Shown here in pieces: positions 1 to 8,555 of a DNA stretch of 64,000 nucleotides (positions within the stretch are counted from its first letter, which is position 1; each line of letters starts with the position of its first letter). The notes beneath the pieces were generated by a model. The model was not told where the DNA came from, did not search any database, and saw only the letters and a program-made list of their open reading frames with translations. A program made the translations under genes and the position numbers. Location: contig NZ_JNWO01000016.1 of the NCBI RefSeq assembly GCF_000716435.1, positions 1 through 64,000 on the forward strand. Direction: 5' to 3'. The stretch is from Streptomyces xylophagus. GTDB lineage: Bacteria; Actinomycetota; Actinomycetes; Streptomycetales; Streptomycetaceae.

Positions 1-225
1 GGCCCGGGGGTGCGAGTCGGCTGACGCTCGGCGGAAGGCCCAGGGCGTGGCGGCTTCGCGGACGCGGCAGGCAGGGGGCGGGGCGGCTGACGCCGGCCGG
101 AGTGCGCGGGGGGGGGCGGCGGGTTGGCTGCCGCCAGGCGGAAGGCCCGGGGGTGCGAGTCGGCTGACGCTCGGCGGAAGGCCCAGGGCGTGGCGGCTTC
201 GCGGACGCGGCAGGCAGGGGGCGGG
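1..225. repeat. direct repeat, about 82 bp, period 143
   Basis: Bases 1-82 are repeated essentially exactly at 144-225, beginning ggcccgggggtgcgagtcgg in both. Similarity continues imperfectly past each copy. The window starts inside the first copy, so further copies may lie to the left. Confidence 0.85.
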
Positions 226-258
226 TCGGCTGACGCCTGGCGGAACGCCGGGGGCCGG

Positions 259-503
259 CGAGGCCGATGACGCGGGGCGGTTGAGGAAGATACGCCGGAT
301 GACTGCCCCTGGGCGGAACACCTGAGGGCGGGCGACCTCTCAGACGCAGCGACCGGGGACGGCAGGGCGGCAGGCGGAACACCCCAGGGGGCAGACGAGG
401 CCGATGACGCAAGGCAGCTGAGCGAGATACGCCGGACGACTGCCCCTGGGCGGAGGACCTGAGGGTCGGGCGACTTCGCAGACGCAGCGGGCGGGGACAG
501 CAA
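259..503. repeat. degenerate direct repeat, period about 138
   Basis: Two copies, about 259-364 and 397-503, share cgaggccgatgacgc at the start and the segment cgactgcccctgggcgga (one copy with gatgactg instead of gacgactg). They differ by scattered substitutions and small indels, as expected for an old tandem duplication in non-coding DNA. Confidence 0.7.
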
Positions 504-608
504 GCGGAACGCCGGGCAGGCGAGGTGAAGGCGGCTGCGCCGGACGGCTGGCGTCATGCGGCACGCTGGACAGCGGCGAGGTGCGCAACGCCGGTGACGG
601 CTGGGCAA

Positions 609-755
609 GTTGGCTCGCATCGGCCGCCCGACCACAGCTGGGCGAGTTGAACAGCATCGGCCGCCCGACCACAGCTGGACAAGTTGGCCCGCATCGGATA
701 CCCGGCCGCAGCTGGGTGAGTTGGCCCGCGCCGGCCGCCCCGCAGCTCGGGGTTC
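609..755. repeat. 37-bp tandem repeat, about four units
   Basis: Units start at 609, 646, 683 and 720, each opening with gttg. The first two share gcatcggccgcccgacca and the cagctgg box; the last two have diverged. The unit is not a multiple of three and there are no unique spacers, so it is neither coding nor a CRISPR array. It ends at the 3' side of the small minus-strand gene that stops at 754. Confidence 0.85.
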
Positions 756-954
756 AGCCCTCGACCTCCCGGGGCTTCACCTGCACCTCGCGCAGCGCGT
801 CGTCGCGTGTCTCGGCTCTGGCCTCTGTGCGGTGGCCGCGTTGGATGTAGTCGCGGACGACGAGTTCGACGGCGTCCTGCGGGTTGCCCACGCCCGCGAG
901 CACCATGACTTCCACGACGAGCGCTGCGTCGAGCGAGACGGTCACCTTGGCCAT
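754..954 (-). CDS. VapB-family antitoxin-like protein, 66 aa
   Basis: This small protein resembles the type II antitoxin VapB/DUF2191 family: a short N-terminal beta strand (MAKVTVSLDA), then helices with AVELVVRDYIQRG, as in ribbon-helix-helix repressors. The start is the ATG at 954, because the longer open frame upstream is only the shadow of the divergent sirtuin gene. No PIN-domain toxin lies beside it: the downstream side is non-coding repeat DNA and the upstream side is the sirtuin. It is therefore an orphan antitoxin or a repurposed DNA-binding protein. Family assignment is by general pattern, so function is moderately sure at best. Confidence 0.7.
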   Translation of the reverse strand: MAKVTVSLDAALVVEVMVLAGVGNPQDAVELVVRDYIQRGHRTEARAETRDDALREVQVKPREVEG

Positions 955-1032
955 GCGCGGGACGCTAGCACCCACCGGCGCACGCCCGATATCCGTTCGC
1001 CGCCCCGAGCCCACCCACCTACCCTCGACCGC

Positions 1033-1770
1033 ATGAGCAAGCCTCTCGTCGCCATCCTCAGCGGTGCCGGTATCTCCACCGACTCCGGCATCCCCGACTA
1101 CCGCGGCCCCAACGGCCTCTGGCGTCGCGACCCCGAGGCCGAGAAGCTCGTGACGTACGAGTACTACATGGGCGACCCGGAGATCCGGCGCCGGTCCTGG
1201 CAGATGCGGCGGAAGAACCACACCCTCCAGGCCGAGCCGAACGCCGCGCACCGGGCCGTCGTCGAGCTGGAGACGTCCGGCGTGCCCGTGCGGGTCATCA
1301 CGCAGAACGTCGACGGGCTGCACCAACTCGCCGGGTTGCCCGCCCGCAAGGTGCTCGAACTGCACGGCACCGCACGGGAGTTCAGGTGCACCGGGTGCCA
1401 TGCGCGCGGGCCGATGGAAGATGCCATCGCCCGAGTCGAGGCCGGGGAGGACGATCCCGCCTGCCTGGAGTGCGGCGGGATTCTGAAGTCGGCGACCGTC
1501 TTCTTCGGCGAGCGGCTCGACCCCGTCGTCCTCGGCGAGGCCGCCGCCATCACCAAGGCCTGCCAGGTGTTCATCGCCGTCGGCACCAGTCTCCAGGTCC
1601 ACCCCGCCGCCGGGCTCGCCGGTGTCGCCGCCGATCACGGAGCACGGCTGATCATCGTCAACGCCGAGCCCACGCCGTACGACGACCGGGCGGACGAGGT
1701 CGTACGGGAGCCGATCGGCACCGCTCTGCCCAAGCTGGTACATGGGCTGAGCTCGGAGCACGCCCCCTAG
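1033..1770 (+). CDS. NAD-dependent protein deacylase (sirtuin), 245 aa
   Basis: A Sir2-family enzyme that removes acyl groups from lysines using NAD+, releasing nicotinamide and O-acyl-ADP-ribose in the cytoplasm. Visible motifs are GAGIS at residues 11-15, QNVDGLH at 91-97, the catalytic His111 in LELHG, four zinc cysteines (119, 122, 144, 147), GTSLQVHP near 184-191 and VNAEPTPYDD near the end. Length is normal for bacterial sirtuins. The ATG at 1033 begins at the first conserved strand; an upstream extension would be low-complexity. There is no clear ribosome site, so a leaderless or nearly leaderless transcript is possible. It converges on the DeoR gene, whose stop overlaps its own by four bases. 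Confidence 0.95.
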   Translation: MSKPLVAILSGAGISTDSGIPDYRGPNGLWRRDPEAEKLVTYEYYMGDPEIRRRSWQMRRKNHTLQAEPNAAHRAVVELETSGVPVRVITQNVDGLHQLAGLPARKVLELHGTAREFRCTGCHARGPMEDAIARVEAGEDDPACLECGGILKSATVFFGERLDPVVLGEAAAITKACQVFIAVGTSLQVHPAAGLAGVAADHGARLIIVNAEPTPYDDRADEVVREPIGTALPKLVHGLSSEHAP

Positions 1771-2543
1771 GCTCTGGCGGGGCTCACCTGCGTCACGACC
1801 ACGCCTGCCTCCTCCAACGCCGTCCAGGCCGCAGCGCCGGACGCCGCGTTGGTCACGACGACATCCAGGTCTTCCGGACCGCAGATCTTCACCATGCCGG
1901 TTCCGGGGAACTTGGTGTCGTCCACGAGAAGAGCCACCTTGTCGCTGGCGGCGATCATGGCACGTCTGGCCGGCACTTCGGCGACCGTGGTGTCCATGAC
2001 CTGCGCACCCGCGCGGACGCCGCAGGCTCCCATGAAGAGCCAGTCGGCGTGTACCTGGCGAAGGTTGTCCTCCGCCATGAATCCGTCCAGCATGCGCGAC
2101 TCGCGTATGACCATGCCGCCGAGCAGCATGAGTTCGACGTGCTCGTCCTGGACCAGCTCGTCATACACCGCCAGGTTGTTGGTGATCACAGTGATCCGGC
2201 GCCCGTGCAACCGGCGGGCGAGCCGGAAGACAGTCGAGCCGGAGTCAAGGATGATCGACTGGCCGTCCTCGATCATCGTCGCTGCCTTGGCAGCTATGGC
2301 GTCCTTCGCGTCCACTTGGGATTCGGCAGCCTCGGTGAATGGCGCGGGATCCTCCTCGATGACCGCTCCGCCATGCACGCGCGTGAGCAACCCGTCCTCT
2401 TCCAGCTTGAGGAGATCACGACGCACTGTCGCGGCACTGGCCTCCAGGCGACCGGCAAGATCCGTCACGGTGACAGTGCCGCCGGATCTCAATGCCTGCA
2501 GGATGAGTTGATGTCGTTGTTCAGCCAGCACGCGACAAAACAC
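1767..2543 (-). CDS. DeoR-family transcriptional regulator, 258 aa
   Basis: A DeoR/GlpR repressor: an N-terminal winged helix (LAEQRHQLILQAL through VTDLAGRLEASAATVRRDL and LLTRVHGGAV) followed by the DeoRC sugar-phosphate-sensing domain with DSGSTVFRLA, ITNNLAVYDEL and LLGGMV. Members usually respond to a phosphorylated sugar. The GTG at 2543 is chosen because AGGGG lies seven bases upstream; a second GTG at 2531 would start directly at LAEQRH. Longer in-frame extensions lack family character. No sugar-use genes are adjacent, so its target is unknown. The gene converges on the sirtuin and diverges from the muramidase cassette. Confidence 0.9.
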   Translation of the reverse strand: MFCRVLAEQRHQLILQALRSGGTVTVTDLAGRLEASAATVRRDLLKLEEDGLLTRVHGGAVIEEDPAPFTEAAESQVDAKDAIAAKAATMIEDGQSIILDSGSTVFRLARRLHGRRITVITNNLAVYDELVQDEHVELMLLGGMVIRESRMLDGFMAEDNLRQVHADWLFMGACGVRAGAQVMDTTVAEVPARRAMIAASDKVALLVDDTKFPGTGMVKICGPEDLDVVVTNAASGAAAWTALEEAGVVVTQVSPARA

Positions 2544-2799
2544 TACACGGCCCCTGCCGCACAACTCCCGTGCCCTCAAAGCACTTTGAGCCGGGCCACC
2601 CACGTCCCCGGACGAGAACGGGATATGCGCGGCAGCTGTCCGCGTTGCCCGCAGGCGACGGACCTCACATGAAATCCAGCACGCTCGGACGGAAGGCCGT
2701 GACCCCACTCCTTAAAGAAGTAACGAGGTTTCGGCAAAGCCCCTCCCAATGGCATGATCGACTGGCTGTTCGAGACAACGAGCTGGAGGGGGAACGGAG

Positions 2800-3246
2800 T
2801 TGTCTTTCGATGAGGAGTGGGCCCAGCTGAAGGCCGACGCCTTGGCGCGCCGGTCGACGGGCATGCAGATCGACCAGCTGCCTGCGGATGGTGGCGGCTC
2901 CGTGGCCCCGGCCGCAGGGTCCCTCGTGGCCAAGACCGACTCGATCAACGGCAACGCGAACTTGCTGATCGAGATAGCGGGCTTCCTCCAGGAGGGCCGA
3001 CCGGACGCCGAACTCACCACCATGGCCCGAGAGCCCAGGGCTCACGAGGACGTGGCCACGCAGGTGGCCCGGTTCGCAGAGTTCGCGGATGACCAGTACC
3101 GGGACGCGGTCGCTCTCTTCGCCGCACTCTCCACTCGCCTGCGAACAGCAGGCAGCGATTTCGTGAAGATCGACGACGGCACGGCGCAGCACTTCCTCGA
3201 CGACGTCCTGCGCTACGGCCAGTACGTCGCCCCGGAGGCACGATGA
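2800..3246 (+). CDS. small Esx-partner-like protein of a WXG100 cassette, 148 aa
   Basis: I know this family only as the first gene of Streptomyces cassettes that precede large WXG100-like proteins. The N-terminus (SFDEEWAQLKADALARRST, then MQIDQLPADGGG) is characteristic. The rest is predicted helical with no enzyme motif. A TTG start at 2800 is preceded by the strong ribosome site ggaggggg; an ATG at 2810 is out of frame. The stop overlaps the next start (ATGA), so it is translationally coupled to the muramidase gene. A plausible role is targeting partner or chaperone for the downstream protein in type VII-like secretion; that is inferred from context. Confidence 0.8.
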   Translation: MSFDEEWAQLKADALARRSTGMQIDQLPADGGGSVAPAAGSLVAKTDSINGNANLLIEIAGFLQEGRPDAELTTMAREPRAHEDVATQVARFAEFADDQYRDAVALFAALSTRLRTAGSDFVKIDDGTAQHFLDDVLRYGQYVAPEAR

Positions 3247-4631
3247 GCGGCGGTATCAGTCACCGCAAGGACGTCGACTATCTGGAGGGCTGCAACCCTC
3301 CCCTCGTCGAGCGGAACGCAGCCGAGTTCAAGCGCCTTCACGGCATGCTCGTGGCGGTCGATCCGTCCGCCGAGCGGGCCGAGAAGCACACGCAGTGGAA
3401 GAGCGAAGGCAGCCGGCACTACGAAGCTCGGCTCACCGAGGCACGCAAACTGCTCACCCAGCTCGCCGAGGGCTACGACAAGGCCGCCGGCGCCCTGACC
3501 GACTACGCGTTCGCGCTGCAGGTCGCCAAGGCGCACTATTCCAACGGCAAGGCGAATGAACAGAACCTCGCGAACCTGATCCACACCAAAGGTACGGCGA
3601 TCACCCGCGAAGCCCAGGAGGCGGAGCCGATGCGCCAGTGGGAGGACATGCGGGCCACCACCGGCGTCATGGACTTCTTCGCCGAACTCACCATGGATGT
3701 CGACGACATCCGCGACGACGCGAACCGACTGCACGACGCCGCCGGTGGCGACTTCCACCTGGCGAAGACCACAGAGCAAGAGGCACGGGAGATCTGCGTC
3801 CACCAGCTCAAGCAGGCGTACGACCTGCTGCCGGACTTCCGCATGGGCTTCATCCAACGCGTCGACATCGTCTCGGCAATCGCGGACTTGCGACGAGAGT
3901 CTGCCGAGGCTCGGACGAACCCGCTGACGCATCTGCCCGGCAGCGGTCCCAAGCAGGACTACTACCCCATCGCCGGGAACGCCATCGTCTCCCCGGCCCT
4001 GCGCGACATTCGCCTCCAGATCGCCAACCTTCCTGGAGCAAAGGACAGTTACTGGGACCCACCCGCCAACGCCCAGCAACGCACCGACTGGATCGCGGCA
4101 AACAAGGACATCATCAAGGCGGCGGCACAGAACTCGGGGCTCCCACCGGACATGGTCGCCGGTATTGCCTGGCAGGAGATCGGCGGACAGCCCGGCATCC
4201 TGGACGACATCACCGACACCATCCGGGAACAGGCCGACTCACCGCTCAGCCCGATCGCTCCCGAGAGCCTCCCCTGGCGCCTCGGAGGCGATCCCGACAA
4301 CACGTCCATGGGGCCTATCGCGATCCAGGTACGACGCGGCGCCGAAGTCCTCGGCTACGACCCCGACCACCTCACCGATCAGCAGCGCAGCATGGTGGAG
4401 GAGTCCCTCCAAGACCCTGCGCAGAACATCTTCGTCGCCTCGGAGTACCTGGCTCAGCTCAAATCGGAGAGCGAGTTCGCCGACGTGCCGGCCGAGGAGA
4501 TGACCGCGGCCCAGTACCAGGAGCTCGCCGCGCGCTACAACGGCGGCCCGTACTGGCAGACCGACGATGCCCAGGCTTACGGGCGTGGCTTCACGAACAA
4601 TCTGGCCGACGCAAGGAACGCACTGCGCTGA
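3243..4631 (+). CDS. WXG100-like N-terminus fused to lytic transglycosylase/muramidase domain, 462 aa
   Basis: Residues about 20-210 are long helices with a WXG100-like segment (TQWKSEG at 50-56 and a helix ending ALTDYAFAL near 84-92), as in substrates of type VII-like secretion. Residues about 285-460 form a lysozyme-fold domain: GLPPDMVAGIAWQEIGG with candidate catalytic Glu312, SMGPIAIQ at 356-362 and RYNGG at 431-435. These are the three signatures of family-1-type transglycosylases. It likely cleaves peptidoglycan outside the membrane. It overlaps both neighbours, forming a tight three-gene operon. No signal peptide is present, which fits export through the WXG-type module. Confidence 0.8.
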   Translation: MSGGISHRKDVDYLEGCNPPLVERNAAEFKRLHGMLVAVDPSAERAEKHTQWKSEGSRHYEARLTEARKLLTQLAEGYDKAAGALTDYAFALQVAKAHYSNGKANEQNLANLIHTKGTAITREAQEAEPMRQWEDMRATTGVMDFFAELTMDVDDIRDDANRLHDAAGGDFHLAKTTEQEAREICVHQLKQAYDLLPDFRMGFIQRVDIVSAIADLRRESAEARTNPLTHLPGSGPKQDYYPIAGNAIVSPALRDIRLQIANLPGAKDSYWDPPANAQQRTDWIAANKDIIKAAAQNSGLPPDMVAGIAWQEIGGQPGILDDITDTIREQADSPLSPIAPESLPWRLGGDPDNTSMGPIAIQVRRGAEVLGYDPDHLTDQQRSMVEESLQDPAQNIFVASEYLAQLKSESEFADVPAEEMTAAQYQELAARYNGGPYWQTDDAQAYGRGFTNNLADARNALR

Positions 4632-4942
4632 TGACTCAACCCGCTCTTCCGAACGACGACCGCGGCTGCCTCCGCCTGGTCCTCGCGGTACCACTGGCCC
4701 TGCTCACCCTCGTCGCCGCGTACTTCTGCTGGACAGCGCTGACCATCCGTCCATCGGGCTCTTGGGACGACGACGCATACGCCGGCATCGTTCTGTCCTG
4801 CGTCCTCACCATCGGGGCTGCCGGTACGGCGGCGGTGCTGTGGCTGCTTCCGCCCGTGCGACGGATCATGGGGTGGTGGTGGGTGGGTCCGGCCGTGCTG
4901 TTGGGTGTGATCGCAGTGATCCGCTGGGTGACGGGCGGCTGA
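4631..4942 (+). CDS. small three-helix membrane protein, 103 aa
   Basis: The start overlaps the stop of the muramidase gene by one base (TGATG). Three hydrophobic segments are visible: LRLVLAVPLALLTLVAAYF, AGIVLSCVLTIGAAGTAAVLWL and WWWVGPAVLLGVIAVIRW. No catalytic motif is seen. As the last gene of the cassette it could be an immunity-like or membrane-anchoring component for the upstream muramidase, but nothing in its sequence proves this. Confidence 0.75.
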   Translation: MTQPALPNDDRGCLRLVLAVPLALLTLVAAYFCWTALTIRPSGSWDDDAYAGIVLSCVLTIGAAGTAAVLWLLPPVRRIMGWWWVGPAVLLGVIAVIRWVTGG

Positions 4943-4964
4943 GGCCTGAGGAGTAACCGGGCCA

Positions 4965-5062
4965 TGGTGATCAGGACACGCCCGCCGCGGAACTCGGCGT
5001 CCCGACAGAAGATCCAGCCCGCGGTGAAGGCAGCGTCACGGAAGATCAGTCGCTGGTTCCTG
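4965..5062 (-). pseudogene. possible remnant of a pentapeptide-repeat protein
   Basis: In one minus-strand frame the translation reads LIFRDAAFTAGWIFCRDAEF followed by RGGRVLI, which has the alternating A/F-x-x-A/G rhythm of Streptomyces pentapeptide-repeat proteins. No start or intact frame surrounds it, and it sits between a convergent membrane-protein gene and the TPR gene. If real, it is a short relic. The match is brief and could be chance. Confidence 0.3.
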
Positions 5063-5066
5063 GCAT

Positions 5067-8000
5067 TTACGCATAGCGGTTTTGGATGGCATCGCGAGCA
5101 GTAACGACCGCTGCAATGCGAGGGGAAAGTAGGGTGCAATCCTGACCTACGGACTGCAACAGATCGTTCAGAGTAACGCACAGCCGAGCGAGGACGTCCC
5201 AGCGGCAAGGCCGCATTAGTAGCCGATGTAGGTTGAGATCGAGCGCCGACCACTGCCCGAGCGCTGCGTGCATCACACTGTCTCTGAATTCTTGCATTTC
5301 AATGGATAAGTCCGCAGAGTAAGTTGCACGTTCCGAGGCATACCAAAGCGGGCGCGCCGCCCAAGCGCTCTGGCAGGTTTGCGCAGTGAGAGCCAGATTG
5401 AACAGTCCAGCGGCATCGTCACTGGTACGCAACCGCTCGGCCGCGCGACGGGCGGCAGATTCTCTCCGGGCCAGCCGAAAGGCCAAACACGCGCTCTCAA
5501 GAACGCCACATTCTTCCATGCTTGCAACCAGCAACTGCTCAAGATCCGCCACCGCTTGCCCGACGCGCCCTTTGAGTAACTGAATCACAGCGAGCACATG
5601 CCGCGCATGAATCACCGATCCATGTTGCCCGCGGTCCACGAAGAATTGAAGGTCGACCCGGGCCTGCTCAAGACTGCCGATCGACAGGCAGAAGTCCGCT
5701 CGACACCAGGGCGACCAGGTGTCAGCATGGCCGAATCCTTGATCAATGGTCGCCTCCAGATCGGTACGCGCCTCCTCGAAACGACCCATGCCGTGCAGCG
5801 CTTGGGCTCGATGCATGAGTGTGCTTGCGTCACCTGGACCCAGGGCGAGTGCCTGGTCAGCATCGTTGAGCGCATGGTCATAGTTGCCCAGCATGCAGTG
5901 CACCCACGAGCGACGGGCCAACGTCCATTCGTCCAATGGAAACATCTCCAGCGCCCGGTCCAAATCTGCAAGGGCTGCCGAATATCGCCGCAGGATACCA
6001 AGAGCGGCTCCCCGCCCCGCATAGGCCCGCGAATACGAACTATCGAGTTCGATAGCCCGATCGAAGTCATCCATCGCTCTTTCGGAATTTCCAAGTATAC
6101 GAAGGGTTTCACCTCGCCGAAAATACACCCAGGGAGAATCTGGATTCAATTCGACAGCGCGATTCAGGTCAGAAAGAGCAAGGTCACGTTCTTCGCGACG
6201 GTAAGTGCGAGCCCTGGCACGGTAAACTAGCGCTCGCACCGAGTCAGGTTTCAGTTCTAGTGCACGGTTGATGTCTGCAAGTGCAGCTTCGACATCACCA
6301 ATACGGTCGAGTGTGGCACCTCTCGAAGTCCACGATGCATGATCCGATGGATCGATCTCAAGAGCACGGTCAAGATCTGTCAGCGATTCCTGGAACTGGC
6401 CCAATATTCGATAATAGTCACCACGCATTCGGATTGTGCGAATTTTGTCGGGGATCAACTGATCGGCACGGTTCAGATCGTCGATAGCTGCGTGGTAATC
6501 ACCTAGTTCCGCGCGGGTAAGGGCTCTTCCGATGTATGCCGGCTCATAGTCAGGGACCAGAAAAAGGGCCGTACTGTAATCGGTCAGTGCTCCTCGGAAT
6601 TCCCCGTCTTTGCGCCTGTTGCGTGCCCGTTCCGCCAGCGCTGCCACTCGCTCTTGTATTGAGAAGGGCGCTCGATCCAACAAGACGCTGATCAGGCCGA
6701 CCAGGCCCACCGTATCGAGCGCAGCGAGGAGATCGTCTCCCCAAGTCTGGATTGTCGACGCCTCCGCATCTACGCCGACGTCACGAAGCATTTGAGCCCA
6801 CTGCCGTGCGACACCCTCACCCGCCTCACAGGCGGACACAATGTTATGCAGTACGGCTGGCAGTGCCGAGGAAGGTCGAGCGCAGAGCCTGTGGTAAGAC
6901 TCGGCGAGTCGCAGGTCGCGCCATTCTTCGACGGTCCACAAGACATCCGGCGCCAGATCTAGTTCGCAGTGTGCCGCCCACCGGCCAACAGCGTCGGCGA
7001 TTTGCGTGTGTCGGTCCACCCAATTCCGCGGGGCGTGACGTCGCTGCAACCTCAGCATTTGGCTGCGTACGACATCATGATAGTGAACTCCGTCGCGGTG
7101 ATCCCGAACAAACGGCAGGCATCGAAGCCACCCGAACAACGTCGCCGCCTCGGCGTCCGAGCAGCCCACGGCAACCTGGAGCATGTCGGCATCCAGTCGG
7201 CGTGGCAGTGCTCCTGACAGCGCTGCTGCCCGCCGTATCGGCTCCTGTTCCCACTTGAGGAATCGCTCCACGGCCGTAACAGTTGGGTCCTCCACAGTGT
7301 CGGGATCCGTGGGGCAGCTCGCGGCCAGGGTAGAGACCAGCACGGGCAGACGACCAGTCAGACGCAGTACCTCCGCTACCACTGGTTCCGAGACCACTCC
7401 TTTGCTTGCGAGCAACCGCCGTGCCTCGGACTCCGTGAAAGGCCCCAGTGGCACGTCCTCCACGAAGTCCGAAACGTCACCCCAACGAGCCCTGTCCAGA
7501 GCCCGCTGACCGGCCGTCACCAGTACGACACGGGCGGGGAGCAGGCCGTACCGAGTGGTGGTCACCACATCGTGCAACCATCCGTCCAGGAAGGGGGCAG
7601 TCTGTTCGTAGGTATCGAAGAACAGCACGACCCACGGCACGCGATCTGCCGCATCCACTAGTCCCTGGAGGAACAACGGGGTCAATACGCGGTCGGGCGA
7701 CAGTACTAGCTGCACGTCCTCGTGACTGCGTAGCCTCGCAAGCCCGTCGCGTAACCGGTCGGCTCCCGCGGCCAGAGCAGTCGGGTCGAAAGCCCCGGCG
7801 AAGCACCCTATTCCGGGAACGAGCCCGAGCGCCATCAAGCTGGCACGCGCCGCCACCATACTGCCCGGGGATGGCTGGCCAGGGCCAACGGTGTCCGGAA
7901 GAGGATTGGGAGAGCCCAACTCCGCCTGATGCCGACGTTCCTGATAAGTAGCCAGCAGGCGGTCCAGTTCGCGAAAATGTTGTCCCTGCAGGGCGAATGA

Positions 8001-8291
8001 GGTACTCAAGGAGCCGAGAGCCTCCGGCAGGCTGGAGACGGATTCATCGAGGCGGCCAGTCAAGGCGCCTTGCTCACGCGCTATCCGTTCGAGTTCCCCG
8101 ACCAGAAATGTCTTCCCGACTCCGGCATTGCCGTGAACGTGGAATAGAAAGCGGTGCCTCTCATCGGTCGGCGACCGACGCAGGTTCTCTTGAAATTCAG
8201 CGCATTCCGCTTCCCTGCCGATGAAGCCCCTCCGTCGGCGCTTGAGGAGGATGTCTTGCACAGACTCACCCGATGGCTGCCTGCGCCCCAT
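5067..8291 (-). CDS. STAND-like AAA ATPase with C-terminal TPR repeats, 1074 aa
   Basis: A large signalling ATPase. After GFIGREAECAEF the P-loop GNAGVGKT is at residues 54-61; a Walker-B-like VVLFFDTYEQ is near 224, and winged-helix-like helices follow to about 540. From about 547 to 865 there are at least eight tetratricopeptide repeats (for example AALADINRALELKPDS and RAMDDFDRAIELDSS). The ATG at 8291 has GGGAGGG upstream, giving a better start than the longer frame. The architecture resembles STAND sensors of conflict systems, but no effector domain is visible at either end. The TPR half (about 5.9-6.6 kb) is visibly less GC-rich than its neighbours, suggesting horizontal origin. Confidence 0.85.
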   Translation of the reverse strand: MGRRQPSGESVQDILLKRRRRGFIGREAECAEFQENLRRSPTDERHRFLFHVHGNAGVGKTFLVGELERIAREQGALTGRLDESVSSLPEALGSLSTSFALQGQHFRELDRLLATYQERRHQAELGSPNPLPDTVGPGQPSPGSMVAARASLMALGLVPGIGCFAGAFDPTALAAGADRLRDGLARLRSHEDVQLVLSPDRVLTPLFLQGLVDAADRVPWVVLFFDTYEQTAPFLDGWLHDVVTTTRYGLLPARVVLVTAGQRALDRARWGDVSDFVEDVPLGPFTESEARRLLASKGVVSEPVVAEVLRLTGRLPVLVSTLAASCPTDPDTVEDPTVTAVERFLKWEQEPIRRAAALSGALPRRLDADMLQVAVGCSDAEAATLFGWLRCLPFVRDHRDGVHYHDVVRSQMLRLQRRHAPRNWVDRHTQIADAVGRWAAHCELDLAPDVLWTVEEWRDLRLAESYHRLCARPSSALPAVLHNIVSACEAGEGVARQWAQMLRDVGVDAEASTIQTWGDDLLAALDTVGLVGLISVLLDRAPFSIQERVAALAERARNRRKDGEFRGALTDYSTALFLVPDYEPAYIGRALTRAELGDYHAAIDDLNRADQLIPDKIRTIRMRGDYYRILGQFQESLTDLDRALEIDPSDHASWTSRGATLDRIGDVEAALADINRALELKPDSVRALVYRARARTYRREERDLALSDLNRAVELNPDSPWVYFRRGETLRILGNSERAMDDFDRAIELDSSYSRAYAGRGAALGILRRYSAALADLDRALEMFPLDEWTLARRSWVHCMLGNYDHALNDADQALALGPGDASTLMHRAQALHGMGRFEEARTDLEATIDQGFGHADTWSPWCRADFCLSIGSLEQARVDLQFFVDRGQHGSVIHARHVLAVIQLLKGRVGQAVADLEQLLVASMEECGVLESACLAFRLARRESAARRAAERLRTSDDAAGLFNLALTAQTCQSAWAARPLWYASERATYSADLSIEMQEFRDSVMHAALGQWSALDLNLHRLLMRPCRWDVLARLCVTLNDLLQSVGQDCTLLSPRIAAVVTARDAIQNRYA

Positions 8292-8555
8292 GCGCCTCAC
8301 CCTCCCCCAAGAATCGCGTCGACAATATTTTGCCCTACCCACCATGAGACGCACAGAGGTTGTTTCAACGCCCTCGGAATGTCAGACGGGCGAAACAGGC
8401 AACGATTCCGGCTCGGGGCAGAGTCATCATGAACGGCTGCAGGCACTGGTTCAACACACGGCCCGAGGACCGACTCGTCACAGACTGCCGACGAAGGCCT
8501 AGTAGCACAGGTGCACGAGGGGCCTGGGACCTCCATGTCTCCGGGATGTGCGGTC

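Larger units (their letters stand above)
1..753. repeat. gene-free repeat-rich region
   Basis: This stretch contains no convincing gene. It is very G-rich on the plus strand and is built from degenerate tandem repeats: a near-exact block at 1-82 recurring at 144-225 (period 143), a second degenerate pair at about 259-364 and 397-503 (period about 138), and a 37-bp tandem array at 609-755. Open frames here translate to Gly/Arg/Ala/Pro-rich low-complexity protein with no domain character. It probably separates unrelated neighbours; no promoter or RNA gene was recognised. Confidence 0.8.

Noticed and set aside
609..755. Possible CRISPR-like array of 37-bp repeats
   Set aside because: The units are directly adjacent with no spacers and diverge progressively; no cas genes are present.
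610..1770. Long N-terminal extension of the sirtuin
   Set aside because: The first 141 codons are repeat-derived low-complexity sequence and overlap the antitoxin gene on the other strand; the conserved fold starts at 1033.
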